A stretch of 64,000 nt of DNA from an uncultured bacterium (GTDB lineage Bacteria; Bacillota; Clostridia; Oscillospirales; Acutalibacteraceae): the NCBI GenBank assembly GCA_905215055.1, contig CAJMOH010000004.1, positions 34,305-98,304 on the forward strand. The letters run 5' to 3'. The notes under the pieces are model-generated. The model worked only from the letters and a program-made list of their open reading frames with translations. It was not told where the DNA came from and made no database searches. A program made the position numbers and the translations under genes. Positions 23,226 to 30,153 of the stretch are shown here, in pieces (the stretch's first letter is position 1; the number at the start of each line of letters is the position of its first letter).

Positions 23226-25094
23226 ATGGCCACATCCATGACAAACCTCTTTAACTTCGGCCGCCCCTTGCCGGAGCCCTTTGAGAAACTTCCCAACAAA
23301 AAAGTAAAAGGCGCCACCTCTAAGTACGGGAGCCTGGAAGCCACCCTCTGCGCCTCTGTCCTGAAAGGGGTGAACGCCTTCTGCGCCTGTGTCAACGGCA
23401 CGGGGCAGGGTGCCGTGGGGAATATCGAAGGCCAGCGGTATGTGGCGGAGTACAAATCCTCCATGGGGGCGGATACCTACCACCTGGTGGTGTACGACGC
23501 CTCCACGGGGAATTTCCTTGCCAGCGTCTACGACCGTGATACGGAGCTTATCGAGCAGTACACAGCCCATCCCAGCGCACGGGATGGAGCTGCCCTATTC
23601 TTCGCCATGATGCCAAAGCTCTTGGAGGACCAGGAGTTCAAAGAGAACTTCCAAGCCTATCGGGAGCAGCGAAAGGACGGCTTCCCGGATCTGTCAAAAG
23701 CGGTAAACGCCGCGGCGATTCTCTGCGACAACGCCTACCGGCGGGTAAAAGACGAAAGCTGCCCGGCCCACGTGAAAGTCCGGGTGGATAAGTCGGGGAA
23801 CCTGATGCGGGTGTCCCGCGCCCAGCTGGACTCCGGGCTCTACAAGCCCGGCACGGTCCTGGCCGGGGAGTTCACCGTTTTTTCCAACACCTCCGGGAAT
23901 CGTACCCACCGGCCCGCTCCAGTCATCGAGCACAAGGATTTTGTGGGGAAGTATCCCCTGACCCCAGGCAGAAAGCTGTCCGCCGGGGAGCAGGCCTTGG
24001 TGCCTGCCCTCCCCGAGTGGTACGTTATTCCCCCGGAGGTGGTGGACATCTGCAAGCACGCGAAGCTTACCACGGGCAAGCCCGCCCAGATGCGGAATTT
24101 CCTGCTCCGGGGCCCTGCCGGCACCGGCAAGACCATGGGGGCCAAGGCCATCGCCGCGGGGCTGGGGCTGCCTTACATGAAGTACACCTGCTCCGCCGGG
24201 ACGGAGATTTACGATTTCGTGGGCATGGTGTTTCCTAACACGGAACACTCCACCGGGGACGCCCAGCTGGACCAGGAACGGGAACAGCTGCGCTCCCTGG
24301 GTGGCATGACCTACGAAAACGTCAGCAGGCTGTTACACCTTCCCGACCTGGAGGACATGGACTACGACCCAGCAGGAGTGTACCAGACCCTTACCGGGGT
24401 GGAAAACCAAGCCGCCACCGCCCAGGACTGCATGGCCCTGGTGCTGGAAAAGGTCACCGAGAAAGTGCGGAAGCTCAGTTCCAAGAAAGAGGAGGCCTCT
24501 GGCCAAACTTACACCTATGTGGAGACGGACTTTATCAAGGCATTGAAGAATGGATATGTCGCGGAAATTCAGGAGCCTTCCACCATCCTGCAGCCCGGCG
24601 TGCTGGTGGGCCTCAACTCCCTGCTGGAGCAGGAGGGAACCATCACCCTGCCCACCGGGGAGGTGATCCGCCGCCATCCGGACGCTGTCGTGGTGGTCAC
24701 CACCAATGTGAGCTACGAAGGCTGCCGGGCCTTAAACCAAAGCGTGGTGGACCGGATGAGCCTGGTAAAGGACATCGAGCTCCCCAGCCCGGAGGTCATG
24801 GCCCAGCGGGTCATGGCTGCCAGCGGGGCGGAGGACGAGTACCAGGTGGCTCAGATGGTGCAGGTGGTCTGCGACATGGCGGACTTCTGCCGGAAGAACG
24901 GCATCGCCGACGGAACAGTTGGAATGCGAAGCCTCCTGGACTGGGTGCTCAGTGCCCAGATCTCCGGAGACCCCTATACCTCGGCTCTGGACACAGTGGT
25001 CAGCAAAGCCACCGCCGACCCGGAGGACCGGGAAGCCCTGATTACCTCGGTGCTGGACCCGGTGTTCGCCCCCAGACGGCGGAAAACGGCGTAA
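23226..25094 (+). CDS. MoxR/CobS-like AAA ATPase
   Basis: A 622-aa protein. The first about 280 residues form an unrecognised domain; the AAA core follows with Walker A LLRGPAGTGKTMGAKAIAAG at about residue 292, an insertion of about 100 residues, sensor-like VVVVTTNVSYEGCRALNQSV and arginine-rich VVDRMSLVKDIELPSPEVM, as in AAA_5/MoxR proteins. MoxR ATPases act as chaperones that load or remodel complexes with a VWA partner, and such a partner is encoded 13 bp downstream. The start ATG 23226 lies just after the preceding stop. Confidence 0.8.
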   Translation: MATSMTNLFNFGRPLPEPFEKLPNKKVKGATSKYGSLEATLCASVLKGVNAFCACVNGTGQGAVGNIEGQRYVAEYKSSMGADTYHLVVYDASTGNFLASVYDRDTELIEQYTAHPSARDGAALFFAMMPKLLEDQEFKENFQAYREQRKDGFPDLSKAVNAAAILCDNAYRRVKDESCPAHVKVRVDKSGNLMRVSRAQLDSGLYKPGTVLAGEFTVFSNTSGNRTHRPAPVIEHKDFVGKYPLTPGRKLSAGEQALVPALPEWYVIPPEVVDICKHAKLTTGKPAQMRNFLLRGPAGTGKTMGAKAIAAGLGLPYMKYTCSAGTEIYDFVGMVFPNTEHSTGDAQLDQEREQLRSLGGMTYENVSRLLHLPDLEDMDYDPAGVYQTLTGVENQAATAQDCMALVLEKVTEKVRKLSSKKEEASGQTYTYVETDFIKALKNGYVAEIQEPSTILQPGVLVGLNSLLEQEGTITLPTGEVIRRHPDAVVVVTTNVSYEGCRALNQSVVDRMSLVKDIELPSPEVMAQRVMAASGAEDEYQVAQMVQVVCDMADFCRKNGIADGTVGMRSLLDWVLSAQISGDPYTSALDTVVSKATADPEDREALITSVLDPVFAPRRRKTA

Positions 25095-25107
25095 GGGGGA
25101 CGGAGCC

Positions 25108-27315
25108 ATGGCACGAGTCAACCACAAGAAAGTAAAACAACTGATCCAAGAGAGGCGGGGGAAAATCAGCGACCGGGAGTTTTTCACTTCCCGTCTGTTG
25201 GCCCTCCACTTTGAGGACATCGCTGCAGCCCAGACAAAACGGTACGGTTCCCGCCGCCCGGTGCGGGTCCACTTGACTTGGGAGCCCGACGCCTCCCACG
25301 CGGCCTGTACCAACAATCTGATCATCCATATCAACGCCGGAAACCCCATCATCACCCAATTCCCCACCAGGGAGGAGCGGTATCAGATGGTGTGCGGGCT
25401 CTTCGCCCACGAGCTGGGCCACTGCCTGTACACGGATTTCCTCGCCAGCCAGACCTATGGCCAAGAGATCTCCGCCTGCCGGTGGTATCCGGAGCCCCCT
25501 ACGCTCTCCACGGTCAAAGACCGGGTGAACGAGCGGGCCTTATGGGATTACGCCCAGGCAGAACCGGAGAACCTGCCGCTGCTTGCGCGGGTGGCCCACG
25601 AGGTGGGGAACGTCCTGGAGGACGCCTCTATCGAGAATCGTATCCTGGAGGCGTTCCCCGGCACCTTGGGCCAGAGCCTAGACTTCCTGCGGGAGTGCCA
25701 GTGGAACGATATGCCCACCGTCACCCAGCTCAAAGAGCGGGAGGCCCAGGGCCAGCCGGTGTTCTTCAGCCTGTTGCAGCTCTTTTTGTCCTATGGCAAG
25801 TTCGGCGAGCTGAAGTATGGGGAAGAGCCCTTTACCGAGGAGCACATCCGGACGGTGTTTGAGCTTCTGCCGGAATTGGACGAGGACCTGCAGTCCCGGT
25901 CTGGCAAAGAGCGGTGGAAGACGGTGAATATCATCCTCATCCGCTGCTGGGAGCAGGTCCGGGAGTATGTGGAGGCCATCAAGCGCCAGCACCAGGAGGA
26001 TAAGGCCGCCGGAAATGGCGGGTCGGTGTTCTCCAAGCTGGAGCAGGAGCTTTCCAGCCTCACCGGGGGTTCCGCCCGCGGCAAGGGGGACACCGCCCCA
26101 ATTTCTGGGGGCCCTGGGCCGGGAAGCCCATCTCCCCGGCGGGAGAAAACCCGGGCCCTGGCCAAACAGGCCGGGGGAGGGGGAAAACCTCCCCCAAAGG
26201 GCGCCGCCCTCCCCATGGGAGAAGCCGGACCGTCTGAGGAAACCGGCAAAGAGGATTCCTTCAAGCAGGAGGTGACTGCCCAGGAAAAGGGCAGGATGCC
26301 CCTGGTGGAGACGGACGCCATCTCCCAGCCCATGGGAGGCCGTGTGGAGCGCAATAACAGCTACGCCCCGGAGCTCTCCAAAACCGTAGAGGCGGAGATG
26401 GAACGGCTGCTCACCCACATGGCGAAGCAGGAGGTCTGCCAGGAGCTGGAAGAAAACCGGCTCTCGGAACTCAACGAGTTTGCCAAGGGCATTTCCTACG
26501 GGAACGCCCACAAGGGGGTAGAGGTGGAAATCAACCGCATGGCTGCGGTAGATCCGGAGATGATCGCCCAGTACAACGCCGTGGCGGGGCCTCTGCTGGC
26601 CATTTCCCGGCAGCTGCAAAAGAGCATCCTGCAGCAGCTCAAGGACCGGCAGCGGAGCGGCAAACAGACGGGCTTGCTCTTTGGCCGCCGACTGGATGCC
26701 CACGCCCTGTACAGGGATGACGGCAAGGTGTTCTACAAGAACGCCCTGCCAAACGACGCCCCCCAGATAGCGGTGGGGCTCCTGCTGGATGAGTCCGGCT
26801 CCATGAGCTCCGGCGACCGGGCGGCCTATGCCCGCGCCTCCGCCATCATCCTCTACGATTTCTGCCAGGCGCTGCGAATCCCGGTGATGGTCTACGGCCA
26901 TTCTACCAAGGGAAGCAAAGTGGAGCTCTACTCCTACGGGGAGTTTGACGCCATCGACCAGAACGACAAATACCGGCTGGTGGACATCTCCGCCAGGGGG
27001 AGCAACCGGGACGGCGCCGCCCTGCGCTATGTGGCGGAGCGGCTGTCCAGGCGCCCGGAGGAATTGCGGCTCCTGATGCTGGTCTCCGACGGCCAGCCGG
27101 CCGCCCCCGGTTATTACGGCACCGCCGCCGAGGAGGACCTGCGGGGCATCCAGCAGGAGTACCGGCGCAAGGGAGTCCTCTTTCTGGCCGCCGCCATCGG
27201 CGACGACAAGGAAAACATCCAGCGTATCTACGGGGACGCCTTTCTGGACATCTCCGATTTGCACCAGCTGCCCGTAAAGCTGGCTCAGGCGGTCAAACGC
27301 TTCTTGCGGGTATAA
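25108..27315 (+). CDS. VWA protein with HExxH metallopeptidase-like domain
   Basis: A 735-aa protein. Near the N-terminus, FAHELGHCLYTDF (HELGH at residues 101-105) has the HExxH zinc-protease form. A low-complexity Pro/Gly-rich linker lies at about 320-395. The C-terminal VWA domain has a complete MIDAS: LLDESGSMSSGDR at about 558 (DxSxS), ARGSNRDGAALRYVAE, and LLMLVSDGQP. It resembles CobT- or DUF2201-type VWA proteins that partner with MoxR ATPases. Paired with the upstream ATPase and SSB in one block. Its target is unknown; protease activity is inferred from the motif alone. Confidence 0.75.
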   Translation: MARVNHKKVKQLIQERRGKISDREFFTSRLLALHFEDIAAAQTKRYGSRRPVRVHLTWEPDASHAACTNNLIIHINAGNPIITQFPTREERYQMVCGLFAHELGHCLYTDFLASQTYGQEISACRWYPEPPTLSTVKDRVNERALWDYAQAEPENLPLLARVAHEVGNVLEDASIENRILEAFPGTLGQSLDFLRECQWNDMPTVTQLKEREAQGQPVFFSLLQLFLSYGKFGELKYGEEPFTEEHIRTVFELLPELDEDLQSRSGKERWKTVNIILIRCWEQVREYVEAIKRQHQEDKAAGNGGSVFSKLEQELSSLTGGSARGKGDTAPISGGPGPGSPSPRREKTRALAKQAGGGGKPPPKGAALPMGEAGPSEETGKEDSFKQEVTAQEKGRMPLVETDAISQPMGGRVERNNSYAPELSKTVEAEMERLLTHMAKQEVCQELEENRLSELNEFAKGISYGNAHKGVEVEINRMAAVDPEMIAQYNAVAGPLLAISRQLQKSILQQLKDRQRSGKQTGLLFGRRLDAHALYRDDGKVFYKNALPNDAPQIAVGLLLDESGSMSSGDRAAYARASAIILYDFCQALRIPVMVYGHSTKGSKVELYSYGEFDAIDQNDKYRLVDISARGSNRDGAALRYVAERLSRRPEELRLLMLVSDGQPAAPGYYGTAAEEDLRGIQQEYRRKGVLFLAAAIGDDKENIQRIYGDAFLDISDLHQLPVKLAQAVKRFLRV

Positions 27316-27413
27316 CATACACGCTGTCCATCTTGGGCAACAATTCTTTGACAGGGTGGGCAGCGCAGGTGCGCCGCCCATTCTGTCTCCATTTTTGGAA
27401 AGGATGGTTTACC

Positions 27414-27965
27414 ATGCACGCGCTTCATAAAATTCTGGTGTATATCCCCGATACCCTTTGTGATACGAAAACCATGAGCCGGGAACAACAGGCGGACGCC
27501 ATTCGCTCCTACGCGGAGGTGGAAACGGAGAAATTCCTGGGTCCCGTGTTCGACTATCGAACGACCGAGATTGCTGAGGGATGGATGGAAACCTATCCCG
27601 AAAACGTGCTTTTCGCAGTAGACGATGTGGAACGATTCACAGAGGAGCTCCAACAGGTCATGGACACCCAGAAGGTATTGGTAGAGCACCATGTATCGAA
27701 AGTAAGGGAATCCCTAGGGACGGATATTGAAAAGATCGCCTCGGAAGTATTTTCAATGCAGGGGCCATACCAATCAGGATCGTCCCAGGAGATGGCTCTG
27801 TTTTATTTGCGGAACCTGGCGAACTTCCTGTACGGGGAGTATCAGTTTGATTCACAATTTTATAACCTGGCTGAGCACACCGCCCGCATCTACCCTGAGA
27901 CGATTCAGATTGTGAAAGACGAGCCTGAAAACTGGGCGATGGCGCTGTTCGACTACCACTATTGA
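27414..27965 (+). CDS. hypothetical accessory-element protein
   Basis: A 183-aa acidic protein starting MHALHKILVYIPDTLCDTKT. I do not recognise it. The sequence is largely helical by composition (EMALFYLRNLANFLYGEYQF) and ends AMALFDYHY. The frame is open from 27333, but GGAAAGGA before ATG 27414 suggests this start. It is followed by a terminator, so it closes the ssb-MoxR-VWA block. The beginning resembles proteins of conjugative elements only in general character. Confidence 0.5.
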   Translation: MHALHKILVYIPDTLCDTKTMSREQQADAIRSYAEVETEKFLGPVFDYRTTEIAEGWMETYPENVLFAVDDVERFTEELQQVMDTQKVLVEHHVSKVRESLGTDIEKIASEVFSMQGPYQSGSSQEMALFYLRNLANFLYGEYQFDSQFYNLAEHTARIYPETIQIVKDEPENWAMALFDYHY

Positions 27966-28010
27966 CCAGGTCACCCACAATGAACCTGTGTTGCACAGTA
28001 TCTTGAAATG

Positions 28011-28043
28011 GGGGGAGCGGCGCTTTGCCGTTTCCCCTTTTTT
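28011..28043 (+). terminator. intrinsic terminator
   Basis: GGGG, GAG and CGGC pair with GCCG, TTT and CCCC (including G-T pairs), followed by six T. It ends the 21919-27965 block. Confidence 0.65.
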
Positions 28044-28080
28044 CGCAGAAAAATTCTTTTCTCTTATTTACGGGAAACAC

Positions 28081-28109
28081 TCGACAAGGAGGGCCAAACT
28101 GGCTATACT
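28081..28109 (+). promoter_or_regulatory. promoter for the Uma2-type gene
   Basis: TCGACA (28081-28086), 17-bp spacer, TATACT (28104-28109). A leader of about 145 nt follows, in which I see no clear hairpin of the shared type. Confidence 0.5.
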
Positions 28110-28259
28110 TTAAGTGGAACAGATAGACTGCGTGCTCTTGGGTGCTGTTTGTTTTAGTATACTGTGGACTTTTATAGACCCTGTGAGAGGGTTGTCACTC
28201 GCGTGAGTTTGGTTTGTACTATATTTTCCCTGGAAGAGTAGAAAAAGGAGGTCATCCCA

Positions 28260-28820
28260 ATGACACGGAGGCGCTACACCTTCGCGGATTGCCTCGCCTG
28301 GGACGAGAGCGACCGGGCAGAGGTGATTAACGGAGAGATCGTCATGATGGCCCCGCCATCCAGAGTGCACCAGAAAATCAGCGGGGAGCTATTCCGGCAG
28401 CTTGCCAACTTCCTAGAGGGGAAAAAGTGTGAAGCGTATGCTGCCCCCTTCGCTGTGCGCCTGTTTGAGAAAGCTGGGGACGCCCCAGAGGACGTGGACA
28501 CAATGGTGGAACCGGATATTTCCGTTGTGTGCGACCACGACAAGTTGGACAGCCACGGCTGCAAGGGAGCGCCGGACATGGTGGTGGAAGTCCTCTCTCC
28601 CTCCACCCAGCGCCACGACCGCCTGGTAAAGCTGGACTTGTACCAGCGGGCCGGGGTACAGGAATACTGGATCATCAGCCCAGAGGAAAAGACAGCCCAG
28701 GTGTTCCTGCTGCAAAATGGCCTGCTTCTCCCCTGGGAGGTGTACGGACCACAGGACGTGGGCAAGGTCAATGTCCTGGATGGCTGCTTTGTGGAATTGA
28801 GCAAGGTGTTTGCTGAGTAA
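28260..28820 (+). CDS. Uma2 family endonuclease-fold protein (DUF820)
   Basis: A 186-aa protein with the PD-(D/E)xK fold of the Uma2 family: AEVINGEIVMMAPPSRVHQK, the catalytic Asp in VEPDISVVC, the Glu in PDMVVEVLSPST and the Lys in LVKLDLYQRAGVQEYW. The residues needed for nuclease activity appear present. AAAGGAGG precedes ATG 28260. Uma2 proteins are abundant in mobile regions, with largely unproven function. Here it is a single gene between a terminator and the promoter of the YqaJ block. Confidence 0.85.
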   Translation: MTRRRYTFADCLAWDESDRAEVINGEIVMMAPPSRVHQKISGELFRQLANFLEGKKCEAYAAPFAVRLFEKAGDAPEDVDTMVEPDISVVCDHDKLDSHGCKGAPDMVVEVLSPSTQRHDRLVKLDLYQRAGVQEYWIISPEEKTAQVFLLQNGLLLPWEVYGPQDVGKVNVLDGCFVELSKVFAE

Positions 28821-28835
28821 GGATATGTCTCATTC

Positions 28836-28864
28836 TTGACTCCGCCCCACCCCTCTGGTATAAT
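28836..28864 (+). promoter_or_regulatory. consensus promoter C of the shared-leader family
   Basis: TTGACT (28836-28841), 17-bp spacer, TATAAT (28859-28864). It precedes the YqaJ/RecD2-like block and the third shared leader. Confidence 0.8.
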
Positions 28865-28917
28865 ACTCTTGTCAGTATCGAAGTTTGGCGGGAGCTAAAC
28901 ATAGTTTCTTGTTTGCA

Positions 28918-28954
28918 AAGTGTCATTTGCCTTTTTGGCGGATGGCACTTTTTT
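28918..28954 (+). terminator. leader hairpin C1 (attenuator-like)
   Basis: AAGTGtCATttGCC pairs with GGCggATGgCACTT and runs into six T. It starts 54 nt after the -10 box, and TTTCTTGTTTGCAAAGTGTCA-type sequence leads into it, almost the same as at 21801. Confidence 0.7.
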
Positions 28955-28978
28955 GTTTCCTGCCAGCATCCAAGGCAC

Positions 28979-29009
28979 AAGCCGGTTTCCCTCGGGAGGC
29001 CGGCTTTTT
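28979..29009 (+). terminator. leader hairpin C2
   Basis: AAGCCGG and CCGGCTT around a 14-nt loop, then TTTT. It is a second terminator-like structure before the YqaJ-type gene, as with the two hairpins in the leader at 14028. Confidence 0.6.
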
Positions 29010-29042
29010 CTGTTGCGGGGGGACCCGCGGAAAGGAGTCAAC

Positions 29043-29096
29043 ATGAAAATCGATCTTCACACGTTTTTGACCGTGCCGAAAGGGGGCGTCTCCTGA
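29043..29096 (+). CDS. 17-residue leader peptide coupled to the YqaJ-type gene
   Basis: ATG 29043 follows GGAAAGGAGTCAAC, the best ribosome binding site of the region, and encodes MKIDLHTFLTVPKGGVS. Its TGA (29094-29096) overlaps the ATG of the YqaJ-type gene (TGATG), which has no good site of its own. It is probably a translational-coupling or attenuation peptide. It is supported by signals only; no homology is claimed. Confidence 0.5.
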   Translation: MKIDLHTFLTVPKGGVS

Positions 29097-30133
29097 TGGC
29101 GAAGCCAAACATTCTCTGCGACTGTGCCGGCCTGTCCAACGACCGCTGGCTGGAGTACCGCGCCCACGGGCCCAAGGGGGACATCCCCTATACCGTGGGG
29201 GGCAGCGATGTGGCAGCCATCTTCGGGGTGTCTCCCTGGCAAACGCCGCTGGAGCTGTGGCTCGTAAAAAAGGGGCGAATGAAAGCCCCACCAAAGGGAA
29301 ACGCCGACCAGCTGGAGATGGGGCACCTGTTAGAGCCCATCGCCGCACACTGGTTCGGGAAAAAAACCGGCAGCCTGGTGGAGGACGACACTTTCCTCTA
29401 CCAGCACGCAGATCACCCCTACGCTCTGGCCAACATTGACCGGCGGTACACCCGCCGGGAGGATGGGGAGCCAGGCGTTCTGGAGTGCAAAAGCTGCACC
29501 TATCACAAGGCGGGGGACTGGGCGGAGGACGCCATCCCCCTGCACTATGAGCTGCAGCTTCGCTTTTACCTGGCGGTGCTGGATGTGGAGTACGGGGCGT
29601 TTTCGTGCATCTGGGGGAATAACCCGGAAACGGACTTAGCCATGCCGGAAATCATCCGGGACAAGGCGAAAGAGGACATGATCTTCGAGCGGCTGGACCA
29701 GTGGATCTGGAGCCTGGAGCATGACAAGCCTCCCACCATGGAGGACGTAAAGCCCAAGCTCGCCCTGGAATCTCTGGCCCGGATCTACGGCGCCAGCAAA
29801 CCGGGGTTGCCCACGGTGGAGTTCCCCGGCAAGTACGAGCACTCCCTGCGGCAGATCGCCCAGCTCCAGGAGAACATCGCCGCCTGCAACCAGGAGATCA
29901 AGGCTTTCGAGAAAGAGGTGGAAGCCCACAGCGTGCGCATCGCCGAGCTGATGAAAGAGCATGAGCACGGGGTGCTTGCCACCACCAAGGACAAGCTCCT
30001 CATCGACTTTGTCACCAGGACCACAAAGCGGCCGGATTCCAAGGCCCTCAAGGAAAAGTACCCCGCCGTGTATACGGACGTGCTGAAGACCTCGGAGAGC
30101 CGGAAACTGAAAGTACACATCGAGCCGGCCTGA
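29096..30133 (+). CDS. YqaJ-type viral recombinase / exonuclease-like protein
   Basis: A 345-aa protein with the YqaJ nuclease pattern: TVGGSDVAAIFGVSPWQTPL, QLEMGHLLEPIAAHWF, YALANIDRRY (catalytic Asp) and GVLECKSCTYHKAGDW (ExK), then a coiled-coil tail (LQENIAACNQEIKAFEKEVE). YqaJ proteins are lambda-exonuclease-like enzymes that work with single-strand annealing proteins in phage or element recombination. A longer frame begins at 28913, but it would run through the leader hairpins; ATG 29096, coupled to the small leader ORF, is preferred. It heads the block with the RecD2-like helicase. Confidence 0.85.
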   Translation: MAKPNILCDCAGLSNDRWLEYRAHGPKGDIPYTVGGSDVAAIFGVSPWQTPLELWLVKKGRMKAPPKGNADQLEMGHLLEPIAAHWFGKKTGSLVEDDTFLYQHADHPYALANIDRRYTRREDGEPGVLECKSCTYHKAGDWAEDAIPLHYELQLRFYLAVLDVEYGAFSCIWGNNPETDLAMPEIIRDKAKEDMIFERLDQWIWSLEHDKPPTMEDVKPKLALESLARIYGASKPGLPTVEFPGKYEHSLRQIAQLQENIAACNQEIKAFEKEVEAHSVRIAELMKEHEHGVLATTKDKLLIDFVTRTTKRPDSKALKEKYPAVYTDVLKTSESRKLKVHIEPA

Positions 30134-30153
30134 GCCGGAGAAAGGAGAACGCT

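Noticed and set aside
25678..27381. 567-codon minus-strand frame opposite the VWA gene
   Set aside because: Same reason: antisense to a motif-bearing protein.
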